Shown piece by piece: positions 37,301 through 44,863 of a DNA stretch of 64,000 nucleotides; within the stretch, counting starts at the first letter, position 1; the number at the start of each line of letters is the position of its first letter. A program made the translations under genes and the position numbers. This stretch comes from a virus. The notes beneath the pieces were generated by a model. That model saw only the letters and a list, made by a program, of their open reading frames with translations, was not told the DNA's origin and did no database searches. Location of the stretch: IMG/VR virus record IMGVR_UViG_3300025577_000005, positions 1-64,000 of that record. One strand, given 5' to 3'.

Positions 37301-40281
37301 GTAAGTCCTGTTATTCCACTTGTTTCATAATTATATTCTATAATTTCACCACTGTTGAATCCATGATTATTAAAGTTTATTGTATTTTTTGTGGTAGAAA
37401 TTCCTGCAGGTTTTACTAAGAGATTTCTATTCGTAAATGATCCTCCTTCTATTACTTTTATTTCCGAAATAGTATTATTTACAGATTCGGTTAAAAATTT
37501 ATGAGTTCCACTTAATGAAGTTGTTGCAAAAGAAATTTGATTAGTTTCATTTGAATAATCATCAAAATTATTAAATAATCTTATTGTTGTGTTATTATCT
37601 ACTTTTGCAAAATAATTTGCATTATTAGATAATTGAGATACTCCTATTCCAATACTAACACTTTCATTACCATTATTTCTATAAGTAATTTTTTGTCCAT
37701 TCGAAAAATTGTGATTATTTAAAAATGTTAACTGATTTGTAGATGCACTTATGCCTCCACCTTGTGCAATTTCTCTTGCATCAAATAATACTTCTCTTCT
37801 TCTTTTAACCAATATTGGTTCGAAAGATCCTCCAGATCCATTTCCACCAATAATATTAACTGACAATACTTGTTCAATGTCAAAATTTTGTTTATCTACA
37901 TCAATATCCGTTATTGTCCCACTTAAAACCGGTCGAACTAAAGATGTTATTCCAATACCAGCAGATACTTGTATATCTGGAGGATTGATAACATCAAAAT
38001 TAATTCCACCGTTTAAGATTTTAATATTTTCAATTGGACCAGAGTAAATTTTATCTAAAGTTTTATAATTAGAAATTTCAACACCATTAATTAACATTCC
38101 AATTGATCCTGGAATTGTTTTTTGCCCAATTCCATTTTCAATATTGGGATTGAGAGTGAATTTTTTTAGAATTTTTTGGGGATTTAATGTTTCTGATTTT
38201 TGAGAATATAAAATAAAATTGTGAGTTTCTAATGTTGAGGTTGGTGATTTGAATTGAACACTATTTGCATCAGAATTAATAAAGGAAAGAGAATTATAAA
38301 GTTTTATTTTTTTAGTATCAGATAAAACCTTAACATAATATGAACCTTCTTCTAACCCATCTAGAGGTCTTCCAGATGGTCTATATTGAATTCTTTCTCC
38401 ACTTATGAACGGAACAGGATTATCAAAGAAAATAGTAGTGTATAATCCAGTATTAGAATCAAGATCAATAATACTTCCAGAAGAAGACGAAATTGATATT
38501 GAATTAATTTCTTTTGTTATCTGATAAGCATATGAATTTGAAAATCCCCTTCCCCAGGATGGAAGTGAGTTTGAAGCTATGTATGCAAAGTTATCATCAT
38601 CAACATACATATTCTGAACATCAGAAATAATACTATTATTTTGATATTTAAAATTAACATTAGCACTATTTGCTTTATTAATTTTTCTTCTTAACTTTAT
38701 ATTTTGTTCTAAATTTGGAGAAAAATTACTTAAATTTGATATAGAAACTGAATTTGATGTAATATTTGCATTTACGTATGGCAAGTCTGTAGTATTTGTA
38801 GGATATATTACATTATTTGTTTTTTCATCTATAAATTCTACAAAATCACCCTTTTTTAATTGTGATCTATCAACAGAAGTTTTTAATATGACACCAGTTG
38901 GATTTTGACCACCAATAAAACTATCAATTTTTATTGAAGAACTGGTATTATAGATCCAAGAATTTGCAAAAATTTCCCTATACGTTTTATTTTGTTCTGG
39001 ATTTTCAATTAAAGTTCCAATACTCTTAACTGTTAAAATTTGATCTTCATCAACAGAAATTAAATCTGATTTTTGAATAAAATCTGAAAGAACACCATTC
39101 AATTTAAGAACAACTTTTTTCGATGTATCCCCATTTTCATAAGAAAAATATGTATTATCCGAAAAAATGTCTTCCGTAATAGTAATATTATCAACAATTC
39201 CAGAACATCCTAAAAACTGATTAACACTTTTATCAGAATATGTAATAGTATTATTTCCAGAATATATTGTTCCTGTCTGTTCAAATCCAATTGTAGAATC
39301 TACAGATATTACAGAAGCACCAATACTAACATTCTCTAAAACTTTTGAATTGGGAGTAATTGTAAAATTGCCCTGAACATTACTATTATCGCCATATCCA
39401 ACAAATAATCCTATTTTAAAATATTGCTTTTGTCCTCTTGTAAATATTTCAACTGAAGATATTGAAGCATTTGTTGCAGAATCTGTTGATTTAGTTAATG
39501 TCTGTCCTACTATTTTTGTAATATCTCCACTAATAGATTCGGCGACACATATTTCCTTTCTAATGAAGTTTGCATCTGATGGTTTTATTAAATATTCTTC
39601 AAGATTAATTACTTTTGGAGTTTCTCCGTATAATACATTAAATAATATTCTAAAGGAATCATCAGTGCCTTTTGATTCGTAAAAAGATCTTGATTCTTTT
39701 ATAAAGTTTCCGGCATTTATTTTAGGGTCAAAGACTCTATTTTCAAATCCAGGAGTATATGTATACTTTAATTTTTTATAAAATTCCTTTAAAAATAAAG
39801 AACTTAAATTATATACTGTAGAATTTGAACTATGAGAATTAGTAGTTGTATCTGAAAATATTAACTCTTCTTCATTTAAATCTTGATGATAACTAGTAAT
39901 TCCACTAAAACCACGAATACATCCAGTAAAAGTATTTGTAGTGAGTCCAGTATATGTGATTATCTCATCGTCAATCTTCAACAATCCATATTCTTGAGGA
40001 AATCCTTTTGTATTAGGAACACTAATTATGGTACTATCAGTATTGATATCAAAAGATAGAGTTGTTGATCCTACAACTACTTCTGGAATTAAGTTATCTA
40101 ATTTTAAATATTGATCCAGATTTTCTGCAATGTCAACAGGACCTCCCTGATATTCCTGAGAAATATAATATTGCTTTAAAAAATCTACTGCCTTTGGACT
40201 TTCACCTAGGACATATTCCGGTAATTGATTGGAAATTATGTCCTGAATCTTGATTCTAGATTCAATTCCAGTTTGTATCAT
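28321..40281 (-). CDS. 7: Giant gp7-position baseplate wedge protein with YHYH domain
   Basis: This 3986-residue protein lies exactly between gp6 and gp8, where T4 has gp7 (1032 residues). The N-terminus begins MIQTGIESRIKIQDIISNQL and includes SPKAVDFLKQYYISQEYQGGP, a pattern seen at the start of large cyanophage baseplate proteins. Around residues 1235-1340 a YHYH-type domain is visible (DGNPIYGPYSS ... DLDKNNGRFAK ... NGVYAYHAIVDG). Most of the rest is Ser/Asn/Ile/Gly-rich beta repeats, with several GGSGY-P units (for example GGAGYTSPPQIVVV and GGTGYNNPEIFV). It is assigned to gp7 by position; sequence similarity to T4 gp7 is not evident to me. Confidence 0.82.
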   Translation of the reverse strand: MIQTGIESRIKIQDIISNQLPEYVLGESPKAVDFLKQYYISQEYQGGPVDIAENLDQYLKLDNLIPEVVVGSTTLSFDINTDSTIISVPNTKGFPQEYGLLKIDDEIITYTGLTTNTFTGCIRGFSGITSYHQDLNEEELIFSDTTTNSHSSNSTVYNLSSLFLKEFYKKLKYTYTPGFENRVFDPKINAGNFIKESRSFYESKGTDDSFRILFNVLYGETPKVINLEEYLIKPSDANFIRKEICVAESISGDITKIVGQTLTKSTDSATNASISSVEIFTRGQKQYFKIGLFVGYGDNSNVQGNFTITPNSKVLENVSIGASVISVDSTIGFEQTGTIYSGNNTITYSDKSVNQFLGCSGIVDNITITEDIFSDNTYFSYENGDTSKKVVLKLNGVLSDFIQKSDLISVDEDQILTVKSIGTLIENPEQNKTYREIFANSWIYNTSSSIKIDSFIGGQNPTGVILKTSVDRSQLKKGDFVEFIDEKTNNVIYPTNTTDLPYVNANITSNSVSISNLSNFSPNLEQNIKLRRKINKANSANVNFKYQNNSIISDVQNMYVDDDNFAYIASNSLPSWGRGFSNSYAYQITKEINSISISSSSGSIIDLDSNTGLYTTIFFDNPVPFISGERIQYRPSGRPLDGLEEGSYYVKVLSDTKKIKLYNSLSFINSDANSVQFKSPTSTLETHNFILYSQKSETLNPQKILKKFTLNPNIENGIGQKTIPGSIGMLINGVEISNYKTLDKIYSGPIENIKILNGGINFDVINPPDIQVSAGIGITSLVRPVLSGTITDIDVDKQNFDIEQVLSVNIIGGNGSGGSFEPILVKRRREVLFDAREIAQGGGISASTNQLTFLNNHNFSNGQKITYRNNGNESVSIGIGVSQLSNNANYFAKVDNNTTIRLFNNFDDYSNETNQISFATTSLSGTHKFLTESVNNTISEIKVIEGGSFTNRNLLVKPAGISTTKNTINFNNHGFNSGEIIEYNYETSGITGLTTANQYYVLKLDENSFRLCDAGIGGTNITNYETQNYEELDSTGNGFQEFKYPNIRANIEFTAVGIGTSTQIQSIEATPVVKGSIEQIYVYEPGTGYGSNILNFEKKPSLTVKTGRDAQITPIIVNGSINETNIQFGGLEYSSIPDLIVSDPTESGSGAKLRAVISDKKITDIKIINAGIGYSTSTVIKVISSGNNEILDASIRELTVNQVQKLPTQQTEILKDINDELSYSVTAYFGDLQSSFNDTGTTLSNIIGWAYDGNPIYGPYSSVDPENVSSGIKTMTSGYTTNISNVYDRPSISDFPLGFFVEDYVYNNQNGDLDKNNGRFAKTEDFPNGVYAYHAIVDGITGEPQFPYFIGDSFRSNTIDENQSLDQKFDFNNSSLSRNTLGYKILEKNASNDFIIENDAIKKQRVIVESISKGSVSNISVINNGDNYKVNDLLKFNNDNTDGGGIYANVSSLKGRKVDKIDTLHEVYNDAVFTWSGDNKVNITISPFHTLSNNDNVLISGFSTSNLSVLNDSFKVNIPFISNAGLTAEVASSGAATTEIYVSQIPAGVSAGSSIGIGTETLEVLNIYSDKSIFRVKRGNSGIAHTVGTAVSFKSKTFTIDQNVDYFESKVNNRMYFNPQESVGFGTTAGTGHNVSYSFGQEVISGSIPTQRISIKDHFLQTNQKLTFSQNGNNAISISTSPTGTPFNLPTTEPVYAVNKSPSTIGIKTSLTSDEVFFITGGDNVDNYYFDTNNIQKLGKIEKITSTVSISTSYSHGLVKGDSITMNVKPNLSVGIGTSIAVNVIYKSKIDSIVINPIGFNSTGINTITNQITISEHGLITGDKVFYEDGNTEREYYIYKTDENTIKFCETYINSQKNPPIVVSFASTGGPSQSISPINPQIQTIANNNLVFDLSDSSLSGYEFKLYYDQDFNSEFISTGSTETFSTVGVGTIGISTNASFTINYSSGLPERLYYSLEKSGYISSSDRNVNNFSEILFIDSVYNQTYDVFGIGSTSFQISLQESPEKLNYISSECDNLEYTTTSTSSSGPVNKINIISSGSEYKKLPSLSNVNTISGTNLSVSLNSDTIGKIEETRIINENFEYSSDITLRPHVSISPKIKLKDSNTIGIVTITSGGAGYTSPPQIVVVDNDTRTELNSGLIIPEITGSSITSLIVDILPKGISDQSAELFTVDNTNGVSIKEVQSSNTGIFTCIITTPLAGFSTDVFTSGEKVFIEGIEKFSVTGDGFNSSDYGYKFFEVTKYENKFTPGINDDQVTVNISGLGTNTGIAKTIQDSFGTIISKTNYPTFLISLSPSEFEVGEKLLSNGIERDLEVIGYDSSGSLKVFGSYNLSSNEVIVGKSTGNVATIESLVNYDGIFDIKFSNRISEGWENETGKLSESVQVLEDNDYYQNLSYSIKSKQQWNDIRTPINSLVHSVGIKNFSDTEIISDGDEKVGITSFSDSTTIIRNYIDEKRVDTVNNFAFVTDVDILQNKSKFLKLKNKRLTNYQESISNIVLKIDDISNQFSNFEDEPFTYKNILKINDGNSYNNYLFKVSDISGKNEIQLTSLIFLNNSVNNNIAILEKQSLVNVGSGFTTIVGEQYGDFSIEIDEFDDKYLRFTPKDPYNTEYDIKYIDKKFNNQITGVGTISIGFVDLTSRSQVSLTGNTTNIIGVSTDKFTSFHVNAQVYKEVTNEMNFVELYVTHDGTDTNISEFYFDTEDFSRSSNLIGSFEADIDSGSGLFNLKYSNDTDEDVIINTRIVGFGTTSVGVGTFRYVLPNQPAGNERSAIYESGFSATTSGVSTSFLILDKNIFDSARSLVEVSIGSTKSIHQIMMVQDTTDIYIQQYSLLSIGSTSGESTPLGVGTFGGEYSGDDVLVKFYPDSNFTGDIKINSFSECLYTTVDLINQAPNLLYGNSIETVNTSSYLAINGSRINKNDFVLKSNTTPIFAKSFNPSDSDTLDLSTGKFSIDSHFFSNNEELIYTPKSTFIGIGSTPMMYKNGSINEELPSQVFAIVNTDDSFSISTTKAGSAVTFTSVGEGNAHVFAMAKKNEKAIVTIDNIVQYPIAFTKISQDLSGNGGSISIGATIFALSGISTISPLDILRIDNEYMKVINVGFGTSNIGPITNIGSQKLVEVERGFVGSSATSHTDGTSSRIYKGSYNIVDDSIFFTKAPRGNSNITRTNNNLIFETSDFTGRVFLRKDYTTNEVYDDISDGFNGIGRTFTLTVGGANTSGVGTIGGNGLVFINGIFQTPTTENNPENNFRIIEQTSPTGISSIIFSGIRTDVINPNSILVSESDINQNQIPRGGLIVSLGSTGGLGYAPLAGAAVTAVVGAGGSIVSVGLGISDNNGSGYNGIVSIGISVHEDNHIGDVAVITASVGAGGTLSFNVSAGGTGYNNPEIFVSEPTYENLEVVGVSRVGVGATTDTGIGLLLNIDVNESSVTGIGSTYFEVKNFSITRSGYSFKKGDVFKPVGLVVDKNLTSPISEYEFTVLETFSDNFGSWQFGELDYIDSVKNFQDGVRIRFPLKYNGSILSFEKPENSVIELQNVLIVIMNGVIQDPGVAYVFDGGTSFAFTVPPKPEDQIDIFYYRGTRGIDDIQVNNVLPTLEKGDDVKVFKNDSIIETITQDQRTIFDISFSDKFETSLYVDQGIDQVNHKPMSWTKQKTDRVINGEFVYKTRQSTIAQIYPTAKIIKDITTSDSRIFVDNISNFGYDLTAPGPYNNVAGIIVDGKVDPSPANITASVGGGKISSLTIVDGGSGYVGSTVNIKFQSPLQIGVGIGTTAQATGTVTDGVITGTTITNPGFGYTTNPITITPLPDSNIENLNQIKFIKGFSGIITGIGTTSGSGGHPLALKFFLDMGTTNFGNDLEVGYPIFVKDTMIGFGVTSVDSSNTAVVGIGTTFLDNIYYINQLSRSGDFVGIVTCNIDSGTDITGLSTDGDYVGEFSWGLFTTITRSSAPISIGVSGKTVDVGLSTFPTIQRRGEGIRLTGALPDTKDN

Positions 40282-40282
40282 A

Positions 40283-42175
40283 TTACTTTCTAATTAAACT
40301 TCCGTTTGAATAACTTGATGTGTAAAAATCTCTATTAAAGACTGTACCTGATATTTCATCGCCGGATGAAATAACATCCTTAATCATATTTATTTTACTT
40401 GTTGCGATGTCAAAATTAAGATAGAGATCTCTTAATCCGACAACATCATTTGATTCTGGAAATGCTTGTATTTCTATAACGTTATTTGGTTTAACAGTTG
40501 ATACAATATTTATTGTTCCTAAATTAATTTCACCTTTTATATAATCAACTGTTCCTGCAGATTTTGAAATAACTCTTATAGTTCCGTCCGATAAATCTTT
40601 GACAATAGAGAGAAGTCCAGTTTTTTTATCCTCATTTGGTACATCAGTCAAATAGACAATATCACTTTCTCCAGATATTCTAAATCCAGTAGATTTAATA
40701 TTTTTTCCATCTTCAGACACATGGAACTGATTGCCAAAACATAATTCATACTGAGCAAACTGATTGAATAAGGCAAATAAATTTCTTCTTACTGTGACTC
40801 TAGTAATATTTGATGTAATAGAAGTGTCAGTATTATCAATGGTTCTTAAAACTTGACTATACCTCATTCTTCCTCCAAATTTATTCATATCAGTTGATTT
40901 AGAATAACTTGTAAGTGTATTAATTACTTTAGATTTTAAATTTTCTGGTGTTGATATCATTGAATCATTATAATAAATAAAGGATTCAATCTCAACATAT
41001 AAAATTTTAAGATCTACGATTTTTTGATTTATTCCAGATATTGAATATTGTTTAAGTTTTGATAAAATTCTAGATTTATTAAACTCAGATACTAAAAATC
41101 CATTTTTAGGTTTAATTGAAATTTGAACGGTTCCAAACTCTGGAGGATCTAGTTCTTCACCACCAACAATAGATACAGATTCAGTATCTGGATATATTGT
41201 TTTGACAATTGATTCATAATCTCTCCCAGTAACTGCTCTATTTTGTGCAGAATATATTCTCGGAGCAAAATATTTAACAGAATCTACAGATTCAATATCT
41301 CCTCCATTTTGAGATGATTGATTTGTAATAACAGAAAATGGTTCCGGAGAAACTGAATTGTTATCACTATCGACTATATTTCCAGAAAATGAGAACCTAT
41401 TAGCATTATTACCATCTTTTCCGTCAGTAACAAGATAATTTACGGTAACTACTTCTCCAGTCTCCAATTTTCTTCCAATTAAACCATCACCAAATAAAAG
41501 TTCATACTTTTCATCTTGAATTTCTTGAATTAGATACACATATGAGGACGCAGTAATATTATTGATATTATTGATTAATTCATATTCTGTCCCTAACCCG
41601 GAATCTCCTTCTTTTTTTACATATACTTTTATTGTTGATGTATCAATAAATGAATTATTAAGAATAAATTTTTGATCTAAAGATGAATCGACTAAGAATT
41701 GTTTAGTAAGAAATGTTCCTTCAAAAATCTCAATATTTTCAAATGTTGCGGTTCCTTGATTTGCTTGTCTTTGTATATCCTCTAATATTGAAAATGTATA
41801 CGAAGTATCATTTGCATCTCCGACACAAACTAATCCTTTCTTTAATGTCAACGTTGGTGACAAAGATCCATTTACAGTCGTTGTAAAGGTCACAGATGCC
41901 TTTGCAGCACTTCTTGACTTGGGAACATACCCAATATTCCTAGCAAGAGAAACAACGTTCTCACGGAGTGTTGCAGAGTCCAAGAAAGACTCATTCACAA
42001 CCATGTTTGAGTTGAATGCTGTTATGTAAGTATTATATGCTAAAGTATCAATCAATACTGAAAAATTAGAACCCTCAAAGTCAAATCCTGTGAAATCTGA
42101 ATTTGCACGTAGATAATCTTTAATAGATTCTTTTATTTGATCGAAATCTAAATTGGTAAATTTTGTAAAAGGCAT
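40283..42175 (-). CDS. 6: gp6 baseplate wedge protein
   Basis: This 630-residue gp6 (T4 660) belongs to the baseplate J-like family. It forms the inner iris that triggers sheath contraction. Key segments are FTNLDFDQIKESIKDYLRANS, DFEGSNFSVLIDTLAYNTY, SFLDSATLRENVVSLARNIGYVPKS and, later, RIYSAQNRAVTGRDYESIVK, all typical of the family. It is directly followed by the gp7-position gene with one intervening base and preceded by gp25 with one base, so the wedge genes form one transcriptional unit. Confidence 0.96.
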   Translation of the reverse strand: MPFTKFTNLDFDQIKESIKDYLRANSDFTGFDFEGSNFSVLIDTLAYNTYITAFNSNMVVNESFLDSATLRENVVSLARNIGYVPKSRSAAKASVTFTTTVNGSLSPTLTLKKGLVCVGDANDTSYTFSILEDIQRQANQGTATFENIEIFEGTFLTKQFLVDSSLDQKFILNNSFIDTSTIKVYVKKEGDSGLGTEYELINNINNITASSYVYLIQEIQDEKYELLFGDGLIGRKLETGEVVTVNYLVTDGKDGNNANRFSFSGNIVDSDNNSVSPEPFSVITNQSSQNGGDIESVDSVKYFAPRIYSAQNRAVTGRDYESIVKTIYPDTESVSIVGGEELDPPEFGTVQISIKPKNGFLVSEFNKSRILSKLKQYSISGINQKIVDLKILYVEIESFIYYNDSMISTPENLKSKVINTLTSYSKSTDMNKFGGRMRYSQVLRTIDNTDTSITSNITRVTVRRNLFALFNQFAQYELCFGNQFHVSEDGKNIKSTGFRISGESDIVYLTDVPNEDKKTGLLSIVKDLSDGTIRVISKSAGTVDYIKGEINLGTINIVSTVKPNNVIEIQAFPESNDVVGLRDLYLNFDIATSKINMIKDVISSGDEISGTVFNRDFYTSSYSNGSLIRK

Positions 42176-42176
42176 A

Positions 42177-42578
42177 TTATCTTGTTGCCTCTAAAAGGAA
42201 AGAATATTCTTGTGTTGGAAACTCTTGACCAATAATATCAAATATTACGGTAACATCAAATGCATTACGGTCTGGTCTTGGTAGAACTTCGACTTGCAAA
42301 TTATCGACTCTTGGTTCAAAATTATTGATGGATATTTGGATCTGATCACTAATTACGGAAGCTGTACCAAAATCAACAAACTCAAATAAACTTCCTCTTA
42401 CGTCAGATCCAAATATTGAATTGAAGAACTTTTCGGTAGGTATTGTTTGAACAATATTTCTCACAGATCTACGAATTGCTGATTCATTTTTTAGAATCGG
42501 AAGGTCTTTTGTCACAGGATGGGGCTCAAAAGACAAACTAATGTCCTTAAATGCCCGTGATATCCTCTGAATTGCCAT
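42177..42578 (-). CDS. 25: gp25 baseplate wedge protein
   Basis: This 133-residue gp25 (T4 132) nucleates sheath polymerisation on the baseplate and is the phage relative of TssE-type proteins. The conserved EPR-like core (NNFEPRVDNLQVEVLPR, residues about 89-105) and SLSFEPHPVTKDLPILKNESAIRRSVRNI are clear. A perfect late promoter lies 23 bases upstream, making gp25 the first gene of the long wedge operon. Confidence 0.95.
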   Translation of the reverse strand: MAIQRISRAFKDISLSFEPHPVTKDLPILKNESAIRRSVRNIVQTIPTEKFFNSIFGSDVRGSLFEFVDFGTASVISDQIQISINNFEPRVDNLQVEVLPRPDRNAFDVTVIFDIIGQEFPTQEYSFLLEATR

Positions 42579-42600
42579 TGTTAAAGAGTTTTCTTAATTT

Positions 42601-42608
42601 TATTTATA
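42601..42608 (-). promoter_or_regulatory. T4-type late promoter for gp25-gp6-gp7
   Basis: This is a perfect TATAAATA on the minus strand, two bases after the stop of the 58-residue gene and 23 bases before the gp25 ATG. Confidence 0.85.
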
Positions 42609-42610
42609 CT

Positions 42611-42787
42611 CTATTCCTGAAGATTTTTCTGTCCTTCCTTTAAATCATCATGCATAATCTCCTGAAGTACTCTTTCTTCAGGATCATTCGTTTTTTTGGG
42701 TAATGACCAGTAATCTGTGGTCAAACTTGTCGTTCCCCACACTTCTTGCATATAATTTTTATTTCTGTCTACTGGTGAATTGCCCAT
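42611..42787 (-). CDS. 58-residue protein upstream of gp25 (unknown)
   Basis: This short gene starts MGNSPVDRNKNYMQEVWGTT and ends LKEGQKNLQE. A very good ribosome binding site (AGGAG, four bases before the ATG) makes it a real gene. The acidic C-terminal half looks helical. It could be a small tail-assembly protein because of its neighbours, but I see no family signature. Confidence 0.8.
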   Translation of the reverse strand: MGNSPVDRNKNYMQEVWGTTSLTTDYWSLPKKTNDPEERVLQEIMHDDLKEGQKNLQE

Positions 42788-42843
42788 TTTACTCCTATTT
42801 TGTTAGAATAGAACTTTTTGAGGGGTTCCTATCCCTATTTTAT

Positions 42844-43518
42844 TTATTTTTCACCCTCTTCGGATGAATTTTCACGTTCTTGTGCAGTCTTCCAAAAATA
42901 TTCGTCCTCTCTACCCATTCCAAGTCGTTCAAATCCATTTTCAACTTGATAATATTGAGTCGAAACCTTAAAATCAGGCATTTTTGGTTCGACAGGTGTC
43001 AGACTATTGTCAAAAATACGTAATCTATTGTTTGGATATAGTGCATACTGTCCATTCTCAAGTTCAATCAGGTTATGAGACTTGTGTTCGGCAGGATTTT
43101 CACTGGTCGCCCAATCAACATAGTCCGGATCATGATGATAGTTATCAATAGTACAGACATACGTACCTTTTACATTACCAAAGTCCCTTGTATAACATTC
43201 AAAGTCCATTGAACCAATAAGTTTCTTATCCACCGAGACAACCCCGTAGTCCATACAATTCCAAAACTGTAGGTTTGGTAGGTTCATGTCCGGACTTGGT
43301 GTCTCAGGGTCCGCCACAAAGGCACTGATAGGCAATTTGTCATACATTGCCGCATATTCTGGTAGATAGGTCTCAAAATAAAAAGCACGTCCAGGAATCG
43401 ATTTAACCGATACCCAAACGCCCTTTACAAATTCACCATGTCCACTTTGATGATCCGTTAGATATTCCTTACGAACCCATACTTCCTGTGATGGAAGATT
43501 TGCAATCAAACATGCCAT
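42844..43518 (-). CDS. Conserved cyanophage protein of unknown function
   Basis: This 224-residue protein starts MACLIANLPSQEVWVRKEYL. It contains many aromatic residues, a FWNCMDYGVVSVDKKLIGSM core, and an acidic tail (RENSSEEGEK). Proteins beginning this way are familiar to me from other cyanomyophages near the tail gene cluster, without a known function. No catalytic motif is evident. The gene ends 56 bases before the next start. Confidence 0.82.
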   Translation of the reverse strand: MACLIANLPSQEVWVRKEYLTDHQSGHGEFVKGVWVSVKSIPGRAFYFETYLPEYAAMYDKLPISAFVADPETPSPDMNLPNLQFWNCMDYGVVSVDKKLIGSMDFECYTRDFGNVKGTYVCTIDNYHHDPDYVDWATSENPAEHKSHNLIELENGQYALYPNNRLRIFDNSLTPVEPKMPDFKVSTQYYQVENGFERLGMGREDEYFWKTAQERENSSEEGEK

Positions 43519-43546
43519 ATAGTGACAATAAAACTACACTTATATA

Positions 43547-43699
43547 TTAACCTCTTCCTTGTCCACGATACATCTTCTTTTTTCCGTTACGAGAAGTCGC
43601 GGCATATTTCGTGTGCTTACCACTCCCTTGACGAGTTTTCTTCGGTTTTCCTTCTATAAAACCATCACCACTTAATCCAACTCTTGAACGCATTGCCAT
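43547..43699 (-). CDS. 50-residue very basic protein
   Basis: This is a tiny Lys/Arg/Gly-rich protein (GEFs such as EGKPKKTRQGSGKHT and NGKKKMYRGQGRG). Similar small basic proteins with a KPKKTRQG core are common in T4-like phages. An AGGA eight bases before the ATG supports translation. Nucleic-acid binding is plausible from charge but unproven. It ends 28 bases before the 224-residue gene begins. Confidence 0.82.
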   Translation of the reverse strand: MAMRSRVGLSGDGFIEGKPKKTRQGSGKHTKYAATSRNGKKKMYRGQGRG

Positions 43700-43708
43700 A
43701 ATAACTTC

Positions 43709-43870
43709 CTAATACTTTGTGATTTTTGTTTCTAAATCTTGTGGTCTTGGAAAACCTTTCTGATAATACTCTACCGAAAGGTTTTCCATCATATCAAAAT
43801 ACTCTTCCTCCGTCAAGTTCTTGCGTAATACTTTCCCTTTATGGAGAATTGTATACCTTGTCAGACTCAT
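43709..43870 (-). CDS. 53-residue conserved small protein
   Basis: It starts MSLTRYTILHKGKVLRKNL, followed by an acidic helix TEEEYFDMMENLSVEYYQ and FPRPQDLETK. I choose the ATG at 43870, which overlaps the stop of the glycosyltransferase gene (TGATG), over an earlier in-frame start inside that gene. The pattern of short beta strand plus helix recurs in cyanophages; the function is unknown. Confidence 0.78.
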   Translation of the reverse strand: MSLTRYTILHKGKVLRKNLTEEEYFDMMENLSVEYYQKGFPRPQDLETKITKY

Positions 43871-44628
43871 CAGATCACTCTTGTCTTCTCGTGTCCAACT
43901 CTGATACGTGGATCGCACCATATCTCAAATCCTGCTTCGATAGCATCGAGACAGAATGATACATCCTCTCCACACATATCCTGCACCTCTCCACTCTCAA
44001 AGACTTGCATCTTTGGAGCAAACCATGGATACTTCATACCAGAATGCTCAAAGACTCCGTGCTTAAGAAGTAACCATCCAAATCCTGCATAATCTACAGT
44101 AAATGGTTTGCGACGCTTCGAAATACTCTCCCCAGTCTCATGATTCATGACTCCACCATTATTACGGAAATCATCCTCTTCCATCCAATGTGCAACTGAA
44201 GTGGTCTTACCATCCTCTGTCATATACCATCCACTCGCAATGTCTTGGTCCATCAAAACTAATTGCCAAAACTTCTCAGATGAAAATACAATGTCACTAT
44301 CAATCCATAATTGCCAATCATACTGCAACTTTCCGTCCCATGGAATTTGATCCGGTCCTCGCAATACATTCGCACCTAAACACTTACATCTGGCAAAATT
44401 TACCATCGAACTGTAATCTTGCGAAATCTGAATACTTGCTCCTGCCTGTACTAAATCAAAACAAAGTTGTACAAAGTTTTTGAGATACGTATAAGAAACT
44501 CCTCTACCTGGTAAACAAAAGACAATGGACTTGCCTTTTACCATTTCCTTTGCCTTCGCATAGTCCCATTCTGGACCACTCTCAGATGGTTTGGGTGTCT
44601 TTGCTTTTACTGTAAATCCTTTAGCCAT
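43870..44628 (-). CDS. Putative GT-A glycosyltransferase
   Basis: This 252-residue protein has the layout of a small GT-A-fold glycosyltransferase. It has an N-terminal nucleotide-binding half (SIVFCLPGRGVSYTYLKNFV), a DxD metal motif in WIDSDIVF (Asp110, Asp112), an acidic CGEDVSFC motif (Glu221/Asp222) in the usual position of the catalytic base, and a C-terminal His (His246, VGHEK) often used for metal binding. The substrate may be phage DNA, a virion protein or host surface sugar; the sequence does not say. It is coupled to the downstream 53-residue gene. Confidence 0.8.
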   Translation of the reverse strand: MAKGFTVKAKTPKPSESGPEWDYAKAKEMVKGKSIVFCLPGRGVSYTYLKNFVQLCFDLVQAGASIQISQDYSSMVNFARCKCLGANVLRGPDQIPWDGKLQYDWQLWIDSDIVFSSEKFWQLVLMDQDIASGWYMTEDGKTTSVAHWMEEDDFRNNGGVMNHETGESISKRRKPFTVDYAGFGWLLLKHGVFEHSGMKYPWFAPKMQVFESGEVQDMCGEDVSFCLDAIEAGFEIWCDPRIRVGHEKTRVI

Positions 44629-44686
44629 AACTGTAAATGAACTTCTTCACTATCATAACACTCTATCTATACACCGTCAAGACCCC

Positions 44687-44863
44687 TCAAATCTCTTCGA
44701 GATCCTTAATAATAATACAATCATTCTCTACCTCGATATTTACTTCTGTTCCCTCGTACCACCCCTTCTCATCACATATCCATTCCGGTATCGTAATAAC
44801 ATGTTCCCCACTTACTGGGTCGATCTCTACAGTCGTAAAATTTTCTGCGGAATTTTTTTGCAT
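44687..44863 (-). CDS. AbrB-like small protein
   Basis: This is a 58-residue protein: TVEIDPVSGEHVITIPEWIC, a turn, then GTEVNIEVENDCIIIK. The alternating strands around a GxxVxIPxxxxxxxGW-type core resemble the swapped-hairpin DNA-binding domain of AbrB/SpoVT and MazE-type antitoxins. AGGA lies nine bases before the ATG. It follows the HicA-like gene, which makes a toxin-antitoxin-like reading possible but unproven. Confidence 0.7.
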   Translation of the reverse strand: MQKNSAENFTTVEIDPVSGEHVITIPEWICDEKGWYEGTEVNIEVENDCIIIKDLEEI

